Below are positions 24,312-32,574 of a stretch of DNA of 35,961 nt, one piece after another; positions within the stretch are counted from its first letter, which is position 1, and each line of letters begins with the position of its first letter. Source of the DNA: Jiangella rhizosphaerae. GTDB lineage: Bacteria; Actinomycetota; Actinomycetes; Jiangellales; Jiangellaceae. The position numbers were made by a program, and so were the translations under genes. Below the pieces are notes generated by a model. It ran no database searches, was not told the DNA's origin, and worked only from the letters and a program-made list of their open reading frames with translations. The stretch spans positions 1 to 35,961 of the forward strand of contig NZ_QUAL01000182.1 in NCBI RefSeq assembly GCF_003579925.1, read 5' to 3'.

Positions 24312-25625
24312 TCATCGTCGCGCCTTCTCCAGAGGGACGCCGCGGATCGAGGCGTCCAGGATCTCGATCGGGTGCACCAGCGCGATGTCGGCGGCGAGGA
24401 AGCGCCGGACCTGCAGCAGGCAGCCGGCGTTGGCGGTGGCGATGACGTCGGGTGCGGCGGCCTCGATGTTCGCGGCCTTGCGCCGGCCGAGCTCCTCGGC
24501 GGTGCCGGGTTGGACGAGGTTGTAGATGCCGGCCGATCCGCAGCAGATGTCGGCCTCGGGGATGTCGGTGAGCTCCACACCGGGGACGGCGCGCAGCAGC
24601 TCGCGCGGCTGCCGGCGGATGCGCTGGGCGTTCGCGAGGTGGCAGGCGTCGTGGTAGGCGACCCTGGCGTGGACGGGGTGCCGGGGCGCTCGCGGTTCCA
24701 GCTCGGCGAGCAGCTCGGTGACGTCACGGACGGACGCGGCGAACCGGGCGGCCCGCTCGGCGTAGGCGGGGTCGTCGGCCAGCAGCCGGTCGTACTCCTT
24801 CATCGACGAGCCGCAGCCGGCGACGTTCGCGACGACGACGTCGGCGCCGGCCCGCTCGACGGTGTCGATCAGGTGGCGCGCCCGGCCGGCGGCGCCGTCC
24901 TCGACGCCGGCGTGCAGTTCCAGGGCGCCGCAGCACCGCTGCCCCTTCGGCACGACGACCTCGCAGCCCTCGGCCGCCAGCACCCGCGCGGTCGCGGCGT
25001 TGACGTCGCCGAACAGGACCCGCTGCGCACAGCCCTCCAGCAGCGCGACCCGCAGCCGCCGCTCCCCCGCCGCCAGGACGACCGGTGGCAGCCGGCGGAA
25101 CAGCGACCGCACCGGCACCGGCGGCAGCAGGTCCTCGGCGGCACGCAGTTCCGCCGGCAGCCGGTCCACGATCCCGAGCCGGTGCGCCAGCGCCCGCAGT
25201 CCCAGCCGCCGGTACAGCACGCCGAACAGCGCCGCGATCCGCATGCGCGCCGGGTACGGGAAGACCGCGAAGATCGCCCCGCGGACCAGCCGGTCGCGGC
25301 GCGTGCGGGGGACGTGCCGCTCCAGCTGCGGGCGGGTCGCCTCCAGCAGCAGGTCGTACTGCACGCCCGACGGGCAGGCCGTCACGCAGGCCAGGCACCC
25401 CAGGCAGGAGTCGATGTGCCCGGCCATCGTGCGGTCCAGCGGGATCTCACCCCGCTCGGCCAGGTCCATCAGGTAGATCCGCCCGCGCGGGGAGTCCATC
25501 TCCTCGCCGTCGACCAGATACGTCGGGCACGTCGGCAGACAGAATCCGCAGTGGACGCAGTCGTCCAGCAGGTCGCGCCGCGGCGGGTGGTGGGCGTCGA
25601 ACGAGCCGCCGGGTGTCAGAACCAT
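24312..25625 (-). CDS. glcF: Glycolate oxidase iron-sulfur subunit
   Basis: This 437-residue electron-transfer subunit has two 4Fe-4S ferredoxin motifs near the N-terminus (CVHCGFCLPTCP and CLGCLACVTACP) and two CCG domains in the C-terminal half (RCCGALELHAG and DICCGSAGIYN), as in GlcF and the related LutA/GlpC proteins. It passes electrons from the FAD subunits toward the quinone pool at the membrane. ATG 25625 overlaps the end of glcE by 10 bp. It is third in the glcDEF operon. Confidence 0.9.
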   Translation of the reverse strand: MVLTPGGSFDAHHPPRRDLLDDCVHCGFCLPTCPTYLVDGEEMDSPRGRIYLMDLAERGEIPLDRTMAGHIDSCLGCLACVTACPSGVQYDLLLEATRPQLERHVPRTRRDRLVRGAIFAVFPYPARMRIAALFGVLYRRLGLRALAHRLGIVDRLPAELRAAEDLLPPVPVRSLFRRLPPVVLAAGERRLRVALLEGCAQRVLFGDVNAATARVLAAEGCEVVVPKGQRCCGALELHAGVEDGAAGRARHLIDTVERAGADVVVANVAGCGSSMKEYDRLLADDPAYAERAARFAASVRDVTELLAELEPRAPRHPVHARVAYHDACHLANAQRIRRQPRELLRAVPGVELTDIPEADICCGSAGIYNLVQPGTAEELGRRKAANIEAAAPDVIATANAGCLLQVRRFLAADIALVHPIEILDASIRGVPLEKARR

Positions 25626-26743
25626 GGCGCGAACCTCCCGCTGCCGAGGCGGTCGTCGGGGTCGAACGCGTGCTTGACCGCGCGCATGACGGCGACCGCG
25701 GGCGGCGGGGCGCCCCACGCGGGGAGCTCGTCGCGCAGGCCCGCGGTCCAGCGGCAGACGGTGGTGGCCGGGTACTCGGTGCGCAGCGCGGTGACGACGG
25801 CGGCGTGCGCGGCCGGGGTGCCGCCGCGCAGCCGGACGGTGTGCGCGCCGGCGAACGGGCTGCTCGTCATCGCGGCGGTGACGGCGTGCGCGGCGGCCTC
25901 GCGGGCGATCAGGGCGGTCAGCGACGGGGTCCGGTCCGGTGCGGTGCCGAGGCGGACGACGGTGTCGCCGTCGCTCCCGTCGCTGACGGCGGCGACCTCG
26001 TCCCAGACGTGCGCGGGTGCCTCGGCCGCGTCCGGCCCGGCGAGCGCACGCGCCCGGCGCAGCCGGTCCGCGACGCCGCCGGCGGTACCATCGAACCGCG
26101 CGAGCAGTCTCCCGGCGCAGTACTCGACCGCCACGGGCTCGAGCGAGGCGTGGATCAGCCGGCCGCCGAGGTCGAACGCCTCGGCCGCGTCGCACGGGAC
26201 GGCCAGGGTCGCCGTGGCCGCCGGCCGCGGGTGCAGCCGCAGTACCACCTCGGCCAGCACGCCCAGTGTGCCGAGCGAGCCGTGGAACAGCTTGGCGAGG
26301 TCGTAGCCGGCGACGTTCTTGATGACATGGCCGCCCGAGCGGGCCACCGTACCGTCCGCCAGCACCACCGTCACGCCGATGACGCTGTCACGCGAGGTGC
26401 CGAACGTGTGCCGCACCGGGCCGGCGTCGGCAGTGGCCACCAGCCCGCCGACAGTGGCGGCGCGGGCCGGGTCGAGGGCGACCCATTGGGCGTTTTCGGC
26501 CAACGTCTCCTGCAGCGTGGCGAGCGGCATGCCCGCCTGCACGGCCACCGTCATGTCCGTCGGGTTGTAGCTGATCAGGCCGCTCATGCCGGTGGTGTCG
26601 AGGACAGCGTCGTACTGAGGCGCGCCACCCCAATCCGCGGCGCTGCCACCCCCGGCGATGGCCACCCGCTCGCCTTCGCTGTCCACCAGGGCATCGCGGA
26701 GCTCGGCCAGGGTGCTCGGCCGATAGGTGGTCACGGTGCTCAT
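25616..26743 (-). CDS. glcE: Glycolate oxidase FAD-binding subunit
   Basis: This 375-residue protein belongs to the FAD_binding_4 family but is shorter than GlcD, as GlcE usually is. The PP-loop region is AIAGGGSAADWGG, then SYNPTDMTVAVQAGMPL, TVGGLVATADAGPVRHTFG and GGHVIKNVAGYDLAKLFHGSLGTLG (the last given here as VIKNVAGYDLAKLF and GSLGTLG). The typical C-terminal end is FDPDDRLGSGRFAPWF. ATG 26743 overlaps the glcD stop by 4 bp, indicating coupled translation. Confidence 0.9.
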   Translation of the reverse strand: MSTVTTYRPSTLAELRDALVDSEGERVAIAGGGSAADWGGAPQYDAVLDTTGMSGLISYNPTDMTVAVQAGMPLATLQETLAENAQWVALDPARAATVGGLVATADAGPVRHTFGTSRDSVIGVTVVLADGTVARSGGHVIKNVAGYDLAKLFHGSLGTLGVLAEVVLRLHPRPAATATLAVPCDAAEAFDLGGRLIHASLEPVAVEYCAGRLLARFDGTAGGVADRLRRARALAGPDAAEAPAHVWDEVAAVSDGSDGDTVVRLGTAPDRTPSLTALIAREAAAHAVTAAMTSSPFAGAHTVRLRGGTPAAHAAVVTALRTEYPATTVCRWTAGLRDELPAWGAPPPAVAVMRAVKHAFDPDDRLGSGRFAPWF

Positions 26744-28182
26744 AGCCGCTCGATCACCCCCGCCTCCTCCAGCGGGTGCGGCCGGTACGGGCCGGGCCGC
26801 TCGCCGCACAGCCGCGGCGTCGGGAACACCTTGCCCGGGTTGCACAGGCCGTCGGGGTCGAACGCCGAGCGCAACCGCAGCATCGTCGCCAGGTCGTCCT
26901 CGCCGAACATCCGCGGCATCGAGCATGCCTTGTCCGCGCCGATGCCGTGCTCACCCGACAGCGACCCGCCCAGTTCCACGCACAGCTCGGCGATCGCGGT
27001 GGACAGGTGCTCGGCGCGGTCGTGCTGCCCCCCGGCCTCGCTGTAGAGGACCAGCGGGTGCAGGTTGCCGTCGCCGGCGTGGAAGACGTTCGCCACCCGG
27101 ATCCCGGCCTCGTCGGCCATCGCCGCGATGCGGCCCAGCACCTCGGCCAGCCGCCCGCGCGGCACCACACCGTCCTGCACGAAGTAGTTCGGGCTGATCC
27201 GCCCGACCGCCGCGAACGCCGCCTTGCGGCCCTTCCAGATCAGCGCCCGGTGGTCGGCGTCGGCCGCCACCATGATCTTCGTGCTGCCGTACCGGCGGCA
27301 GATCTCCTGGACCTCGGCGAACTGCTCCTCCACGTCGTCGGGCGGGCCGTCCAGCTCGACCACCAGGGCGGCGGCGGTGTCCGGCGTGTAGACGCTCTGC
27401 GTCGACGCGGCGACCGCCTGGATGGCCAGGTTGTCCAGCATCTCCACGGCCGCCGGGACGATGCCCGCCGCGATGATCCCCGTCACCGCGTCGCCCGCGC
27501 CGGCCACCGTCGCGAAGTCGGCCACCATCGTCCGCACCGCGGCCGGCGTGGCCAGCAGCCGCACGGTCACCTGCGTGACGATGCCCAACGTGCCCTCGGA
27601 CCCGACGAACGCGCCGAGCAGGTCGTAGCCGGGCAGTTGCGGGGAGTCGCCGCCCAGCCGGGTGACGGAGCCGTCGGCCAGGACGACCTCGGCGGCCAGC
27701 ACGTGGTTGACGGTGAACCCGTATTTCAGGCAGTGCGCGCCGCCGGAGTTCTCCGCGACGTTGCCGCCGATGGTGCACACCTGCTGACTCGACGGGTCCG
27801 GCGCGTAGTACAGCCCGTAGGGCGCGGCGGCCCTGCTGATGTCGAGGTTCGTCACACCCGGCTCGACGACGGCGCGCAGGTTCACCGGGTCGATCTCGAC
27901 CACGCGGCGCAGCCGCTGCAGCGAGATGACGATGCCGTCGGCCACCGGCAGCGCGCCGCCGGACAACCCCGTACCGGCACCGCGAGCGACGAACGGCACA
28001 CCGTGCCGGGCACACACCCGGACGGCGGCGGCGACCTCCTCGGCCGATCGCGGCAACACCACCATGGCCGGCTGCACGCGATAACCGGTCAGGCCGTCGC
28101 ACTCGTAGGTCCGCAACCGTGCCGGGTCGGCGATCACGTTCTCGCGACCCAGCACCTCGGCCAGCTCGCTGGTCCAGCTCAT
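26740..28182 (-). CDS. glcD: Glycolate oxidase FAD-linked catalytic subunit
   Basis: This 480-residue FAD oxidoreductase should oxidise glycolate (or D-lactate) to glyoxylate (or pyruvate). The FAD domain has VARGAGTGLSGGALP, then YYAPDPSSQQVCTIGGN and GAFVGSEGTLGIVT. The C-terminal domain carries FHAGDGNLHP and GSLSGEHGIGADK, with the His residues typical of the 2-hydroxyacid site, and ends in FDPDGLCNPGKVFP. The glcE and glcF neighbours make glycolate the best substrate guess. ATG 28182 has only a weak GGA site, and an operator palindrome touches the start codon region. A strong promoter lies upstream. Confidence 0.9.
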   Translation of the reverse strand: MSWTSELAEVLGRENVIADPARLRTYECDGLTGYRVQPAMVVLPRSAEEVAAAVRVCARHGVPFVARGAGTGLSGGALPVADGIVISLQRLRRVVEIDPVNLRAVVEPGVTNLDISRAAAPYGLYYAPDPSSQQVCTIGGNVAENSGGAHCLKYGFTVNHVLAAEVVLADGSVTRLGGDSPQLPGYDLLGAFVGSEGTLGIVTQVTVRLLATPAAVRTMVADFATVAGAGDAVTGIIAAGIVPAAVEMLDNLAIQAVAASTQSVYTPDTAAALVVELDGPPDDVEEQFAEVQEICRRYGSTKIMVAADADHRALIWKGRKAAFAAVGRISPNYFVQDGVVPRGRLAEVLGRIAAMADEAGIRVANVFHAGDGNLHPLVLYSEAGGQHDRAEHLSTAIAELCVELGGSLSGEHGIGADKACSMPRMFGEDDLATMLRLRSAFDPDGLCNPGKVFPTPRLCGERPGPYRPHPLEEAGVIERL

Positions 28183-28183
28183 A

Positions 28184-28220
28184 TTCCGCGATCCGGAAAA
28201 GAGCGCCTCGCCATACGGAT
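28184..28220. promoter_or_regulatory. Paired IclR-type operators of glcD
   Basis: A perfect palindrome TTCCGCGATCCGGAA (28184-28198) ends one base from the glcD ATG. A weaker site lies at 28206-28220 (minus strand ATCCGTATGGCGAGG), with its centre 22 bp away. The arrangement, just downstream of the -10 element with two-turn spacing, matches aceB. Confidence 0.65.
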
Positions 28221-28249
28221 ACCTTAGGACCGCCCGATAGGCCGGTCAA
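28221..28249 (-). promoter_or_regulatory. glcDEF promoter
   Basis: On the minus strand, -35 TTGACC (28249-28244) and -10 TAAGGT (28226-28221) are separated by 17 bp. Transcription would begin near 28214, giving a leader of about 32 nt that is filled by the two operators. Confidence 0.6.
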
Positions 28250-28380
28250 CCAGCCGGACCCGAGGCCCGTTCCGCCGCCACGGACCGCGCCGGGACAACC
28301 TATAGGATCACTACGACGTTTCCGTTGTGTTGCCTCGCGGTAAATCCGCTGCGACCGGCCTTGAAGTGCGGTGTTGCCCG

Positions 28381-28403
28381 CCCGCGACACTCGGAGTCGC
28401 GGG
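28381..28403. promoter_or_regulatory. Inverted repeat at the GntR gene promoter
   Basis: CCCGCGAC (28381-28388) and GTCGCGGG (28396-28403) form an 8-bp inverted repeat with a 7-base centre. It covers the expected -35 position of the -10 TAGGAT (28414-28419). ATAGGATC occurs both here (28413-28420) and at 28302-28309. It is a candidate operator for the GntR protein itself. Confidence 0.4.
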
Positions 28404-28448
28404 GACGATCAGATAGGATCTCGCTGTTCGCGCGGAGGGAGTTGCATC

Positions 28449-29135
28449 GTGTCCACGGGCGCCGTGACCACCGGCATCGCCGGCCTCGCACCGCTGAATC
28501 GCATGCAACGCGCCGGCCGCACCGCGCCGCACGTCCGCGACCTGCTCGAGGAGGCGATCCTGCAGGGGGTGCTGCTGCCCGGCGCGCATCTCAACGCCGA
28601 CGGCCTGGCCAAGCAGCTCGGCATCAGCCACATCCCGGTCCGCGAGGCGCTGCGCGCTCTCGGCGTCGACGGCTGGATCGAGTTCCGGCCGCACCAGGGC
28701 GCGTTCGTCCGCGGCCGCAGCGAGCAGGAGCTGGCCGACCTGTTCGAGAGCCGCACGTTCCTCGAGGCGCAGGCCGCGGCCCTGGCGGCCGAGCGGCGCA
28801 CCGGCGAGCAGCTCGCCATCCTCGACGACATCCTCGCCCGGCAGCGCCGGTCCACCGACCCCATCGAGCTGGCCCGCATCAACGCGGAGTTCCACAGCGC
28901 CATGGCCGACTGCTCGCAGAACAACCTCCTGGCCGGTTTCGTTCGCACGCTGAGCATGCGCGCCCGGTTCTACTTCTCGACGGTGCCGCCGCAACGGCAG
29001 GACACCTCCCGGCGCCAGCACGAGGCCCTGGTCGACGCCATCCGGCGGCGCGACAGCATGGCGGCCGGCCAGCTGGCGCGCGACCACGTCGCCGCCACCC
29101 GCCGCGACGTCCGGGCGGAGCTGCTCGCCCCCTGA
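28449..29135 (+). CDS. GntR-family regulator, FCD subfamily
   Basis: This 228-residue regulator has an N-terminal winged helix (about 22-80: VRDLLEEAILQGVLLPGAHL, then GLAKQLGISHIPVREALRAL) and an all-helical FCD effector domain (about 95-220), with EARTFLEAQAAAL-like helix 1 (ESRTFLEAQAAALAAE) and HQEALVDAIRRRD-type C-terminal helices (HEALVDAIRRRD). FCD regulators usually bind organic acids through a metal site. GTG 28449 follows a GGAGGG site and a TAGGAT -10. It is divergent from glcDEF, so it could add a second signal to glycolate genes. Confidence 0.85.
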   Translation: MSTGAVTTGIAGLAPLNRMQRAGRTAPHVRDLLEEAILQGVLLPGAHLNADGLAKQLGISHIPVREALRALGVDGWIEFRPHQGAFVRGRSEQELADLFESRTFLEAQAAALAAERRTGEQLAILDDILARQRRSTDPIELARINAEFHSAMADCSQNNLLAGFVRTLSMRARFYFSTVPPQRQDTSRRQHEALVDAIRRRDSMAAGQLARDHVAATRRDVRAELLAP

Positions 29136-29196
29136 GCCCGTTCCCGGCGCGAGAGCGGCCAGAATGGGTCGCACCCAGCGCGGAGGAGAACCACCC

Positions 29197-29607
29197 ATGG
29201 CCAAGTACCTGCTGCTGAAGCACTACCGCGGTGCGCCGGCGTCGGTCAACGACGTCCCGATGGATCAGTGGACGCCGGACGAGATCGACGCGCACGTGCA
29301 GTACATGCGCGACTTCGCCGCCCGGCTCCAGGAGACCGGTGAGTTCGTCGAGGAGCAGGCGATCGCGCCCGAGGGAACGTTCGTCCGGTACGACGGCGAG
29401 GGCCGCCCGCCGATCACCGACGGCCCGTTCGCCGAGACCAAGGACCTCATCGCCGGCTGGATGGTCATCGACGTCGACAGCCACGAGCGCGCCGTCGAGC
29501 TGGCCGGTGAGCTGTCGGCCGCCCCGGGCGCGGGCGGGCGGCCGGTCCAGGAGTGGCTGGAGCTGCGCCCGCTCCTCGCGCCGCTGCTGCCCACCGTCAC
29601 CGAGTGA
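29197..29607 (+). CDS. YCII-related DGPF-domain protein
   Basis: This 136-residue protein opens with KYLLLKHYRG and contains ITDGPFAETKDLIAGWMVID, the DGPF signature of the YCII-related family. It ends in PVQEWLELRPL. ATG 29197 has a GGAGGAG site, and the stop overlaps the sigma factor GTG. DGPF proteins are the standard genomic partners of ECF42 sigma factors; their biochemical role is not known. Confidence 0.9.
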   Translation: MAKYLLLKHYRGAPASVNDVPMDQWTPDEIDAHVQYMRDFAARLQETGEFVEEQAIAPEGTFVRYDGEGRPPITDGPFAETKDLIAGWMVIDVDSHERAVELAGELSAAPGAGGRPVQEWLELRPLLAPLLPTVTE

Positions 29608-30761
29608 CCGCTCCGATGGACGAGGCGCTGCTCCGCGGCCTCACGCCGAACGTGCTCGCGATTCTGGTCCGCCGCGGTGCCGACTTCGCGGCGGCGGAGG
29701 ACGCCGTGCAGGAGGCGCTGATCGAGGCCGTCCGGGTGTGGCCGGACGACCCGCCGCGGGACCCGAAGGGCTGGCTGGTCACCGTCGCCTGGCGCAAGTT
29801 CCTCGACGCGACCAGGGCCGAGACCGCCCGCCGCCGGCGCGAGGACCTCGTCCAGGAGGAGCCGGTTCCCGGTCCCGCGCCCGCGGTGGACGACACCCTC
29901 CAGCTCTACTTCCTGTGCGCCCACCCCTCGCTGACGCCGTCGTCCGCGGTCGCGCTCACGCTGCGCGCCGTCGGTGGTCTGACGACCCGCCAGATCGCCG
30001 AGGCCTACCTGGTGCCCGAGGCGACCATGGCGCAGCGCATCAGCCGGGCCAAGCGCACGGTGTCCGGTGTGCGGTTCGACCAGCCCGGCGACGTCGCCAC
30101 CGTCCTGCGCGTCCTGTACCTGGTCTTCAACGAGGGCTACTCCGGCGATGTCGACCTCGCCGCCGAGGCCATCCGGCTCACCCGGCAGCTCGCGGCGGCG
30201 ATCGACCATCCCGAGGTATCCGGGCTGCTCGCCCTCATGCTGCTCCACCATGCCCGGCGGGCCGCCCGGACGGCGCCCGACGGCAGCCTGGTGCCGCTCG
30301 CCGACCAGGACCGCGGCCGCTGGGACACCGGGTTGATCGCCGAGGGCGTCCAGATCCTGCAGGCCGCCCTCGCGCGCGATCAGCTGGGCGAGTTCCAGGC
30401 GCAGGCCGCCATCGCGGCGCTGCACGCCGACGCGCCCACGGCCGAGGAGACCGACTGGGTGCAGATCGTGGAGTGGTACGACGAGCTCGCGCGGCTGACC
30501 GACAGCCCCGTCGTCAGGCTCAACCGCGCGGTGGCCGTCGGCGAGGCCGACGGCGCGCGGGCCGGGCTCGCCGCGCTCGCGGAGCTGGACGACTCGCTCC
30601 CCCGGCACACCGCGGTGGCGGCGTACCTCCACGAGCGCGACGGGGACCTCGCGACGGCGGCCCGGCTCTACGCCGAGGCGGCCCGGAAGGCCTCCAACCT
30701 GGCCGAGCGCGACCACCTGACCCGCGAGGCCGCCCGGCTCAACGCCGGACGGCCTCGTTGA
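29604..30761 (+). CDS. ECF42-type RNA polymerase sigma factor with C-terminal extension
   Basis: This 385-residue protein has sigma region 2 (about 1-75, DFAAAEDAVQEALIEAVRVW and GWLVTVAWRKFLDATR) and sigma region 4 (about 105-155, GLTTRQIAEAYLVPEATMAQ). The roughly 200-residue C-terminal extension has the VLYLVFNEGYSG motif and TPR-like helices typical of ECF42 (DUF6596). This group lacks a classical anti-sigma factor, and the extension is thought to control or be needed for activity. GTG 29604 overlaps the DGPF gene stop; ATG 29616 is the alternative. It converges on the helicase gene with 6 bp between the stops. Confidence 0.9.
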   Translation: MTAPMDEALLRGLTPNVLAILVRRGADFAAAEDAVQEALIEAVRVWPDDPPRDPKGWLVTVAWRKFLDATRAETARRRREDLVQEEPVPGPAPAVDDTLQLYFLCAHPSLTPSSAVALTLRAVGGLTTRQIAEAYLVPEATMAQRISRAKRTVSGVRFDQPGDVATVLRVLYLVFNEGYSGDVDLAAEAIRLTRQLAAAIDHPEVSGLLALMLLHHARRAARTAPDGSLVPLADQDRGRWDTGLIAEGVQILQAALARDQLGEFQAQAAIAALHADAPTAEETDWVQIVEWYDELARLTDSPVVRLNRAVAVGEADGARAGLAALAELDDSLPRHTAVAAYLHERDGDLATAARLYAEAARKASNLAERDHLTREAARLNAGRPR

Positions 30762-30767
30762 CGGGCG

Positions 30768-32300
30768 TCAGTCGCGGCGGCGGTAGCCCGACGGACGACC
30801 GCGGCCGGAGCCGCCGCCCTTGTAGGGACGGCCGGAGCGGTTCGGGCGGCCGCCGTTGCCGGACGAGCGCGGCCGCTCGCGCTCCTGCGCCATGGCCGGG
30901 GCGTCGGCGAGCGCCGTCGGGGTGATCGGGCCCTCGACGGCGCGGGCGTCGACGTTCTTGGCGGTGACACCGGCCCGGCGGAGCAGGTCGCCGAGGCCGC
31001 GCACCTGGCGCGGGGTCGCGACGGTGACGACGGCGCCCGTGGCGCCCGCGCGGGCCGTACGGCCGGAGCGGTGCAGGTACGACTTCGGCTCGCCGGCCGG
31101 GTCGAAGTGCACGACCATGCCGACGCCGTCGACGTGGATGCCGCGGGCGGCGACGTCGGTGGCGACGACCACCTTCGCCCGGCCGGACCTGAACCGGTCG
31201 AGGTTGCGCTCGCGGACCCGCTGCGACAGGTCGCCGTGCAGGTCGACCGCGGCGACGCCGGCGTCCTCGAGGTCCTCGGCGAGGCGGGTGGCGCCGTCCT
31301 TGGTGCGGGTGAAGACGATGCTGCGCGGGTTCGCCTTCATCAGCTCGGTCATGACCTCGAGCTTGTTGTACGGGCCGACCACGAGCACGTGGTGGTCCAT
31401 GGTCGTGACGGAGTTGGCGTCGGGGTCGATCTCGTGCTTGGCCGGGGCGTTGAGGTGCCGGCGGACCAGCTTGTCGACGTCGCCGTCGAGCGTGGCCGAC
31501 AGCAGCAACCGCTGCCCGCCCTCGGGCGTGGCGGCCAGCAGCTCGTCGACGACCGGAAAGAACCCGAGATCGCAGAGGTGGTCGGCCTCGTCGAGGGCGA
31601 CGACCTCGACGTCGTCGAGCTTGCAGACGCCCTTCTCGATGAGGTCGCTGAGCCGGCCCGGGGTGGCGACGACGATGTCGGCGCCGCGGTCGAGCCGGCG
31701 GATCTGCCGGTCGTACGGCGCGCCGCCGTAGACGGTGACCATGCGCAGCCGCAGCGCCTCGGCCAGCGGCTCGAGTGCCGTGGTGACCTGGCCGGCCAGC
31801 TCGCGGGTCGGCACGACGATGAGCGCCCGCGGCCGGTTCGGCTCGCTGCGCTCGCCGTCGAGGCGGGCGAGGACGGGCAGGCCGAACGCGAGCGTCTTGC
31901 CCGAGCCGGTGCGGGCGCGGCCGAGCACGTCGCGGCCGGCGATGGCGTCGGGAATGACCGCCGCCTGGACGGGGGTCGGCTCGACGATGCCGTCGACGCC
32001 GAGGATCTTCACGACGCGGTCGGGGACCCCCATGCCGGAGAACGCCGAGCCGGCCGGGTCGAACGCCTCGATGGCGGCCCGTCGGGCGGGGTCGAAGGAG
32101 CGGCGGTCGTTGGGGCGGCCGCCCTGACGGCGGTCGCCGCGGAACGGCCGGCGGCCGTCACCATCGCGGCGGAAGCCGCCGTCGCGGCGGAACCCGCCCT
32201 CACGACGGTAGCCGCCTCGGCGGTCGGATCGCTGGCCGTAGCCGGAGGAGGAACGGGAGTCGGTGCCGGCCGAAACGCCGGCAGGGTCGTACGAAGTCAC
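30768..32300 (-). CDS. DEAD-box RNA helicase with RGG-rich termini
   Basis: This 510-residue ATP-dependent RNA helicase has the full motif set: Q-motif region EPTPVQAAVIPDAIAGRDVL, motif I ARTGSGKT, Ia PTRELAGQ, Ib TPGRL, II DEAD, III SAT, IV IVFTRT, V TDVAARGIHVDG and VI HRSGRTARAG. Both ends are low-complexity. About 70 N-terminal residues repeat R-R-(D/E)-G-G-F units, and the C-terminus is rich in R, G and S. Both probably bind RNA. It resembles actinobacterial DeaD/RhlE-type helicases in RNA decay, ribosome assembly or cold adaptation. GTG 32300 has CGGAG upstream; the frame is open to 32420, but that part does not look conserved. Confidence 0.9.
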   Translation of the reverse strand: MTSYDPAGVSAGTDSRSSSGYGQRSDRRGGYRREGGFRRDGGFRRDGDGRRPFRGDRRQGGRPNDRRSFDPARRAAIEAFDPAGSAFSGMGVPDRVVKILGVDGIVEPTPVQAAVIPDAIAGRDVLGRARTGSGKTLAFGLPVLARLDGERSEPNRPRALIVVPTRELAGQVTTALEPLAEALRLRMVTVYGGAPYDRQIRRLDRGADIVVATPGRLSDLIEKGVCKLDDVEVVALDEADHLCDLGFFPVVDELLAATPEGGQRLLLSATLDGDVDKLVRRHLNAPAKHEIDPDANSVTTMDHHVLVVGPYNKLEVMTELMKANPRSIVFTRTKDGATRLAEDLEDAGVAAVDLHGDLSQRVRERNLDRFRSGRAKVVVATDVAARGIHVDGVGMVVHFDPAGEPKSYLHRSGRTARAGATGAVVTVATPRQVRGLGDLLRRAGVTAKNVDARAVEGPITPTALADAPAMAQERERPRSSGNGGRPNRSGRPYKGGGSGRGRPSGYRRRD

Positions 32301-32527
32301 TGTGCTCCGAATCGGTAGAGCGCGGGGCGCGCACCCCAGCGCGTCCGCAAGCGGGCGGACGCACGGTAGGCCTTCGAGGGGCGCGGGGTACCCGACTTTC
32401 CCTCGACGTTCCACCGTCACAGAATTCGGGCACGAATGAGGCCCCGCTGAAACACGAGGCCCTGGCTTGCTGTCAGTCTACCGGTTCGCGGCCCGCCGGG
32501 CACCACGGACGACGGAGACGCTCATCA

Positions 32528-32558
32528 CCTCGCCGCCGGAATGCGACCGGCGGCGAGG
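32528..32558 (+). promoter_or_regulatory. 12-bp perfect hairpin in the PPOX gene leader
   Basis: CCTCGCCGCCGG (32528-32539), loop AATGCGA, and CCGGCGGCGAGG (32547-32558). It ends 16 nt before ATG 32575 and ties up the only GAGG nearby, so it could be an attenuator, a leader structure or a terminator of upstream transcription. Confidence 0.45.
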
Positions 32559-32574
32559 CGTGTTGGTCGCGAAC

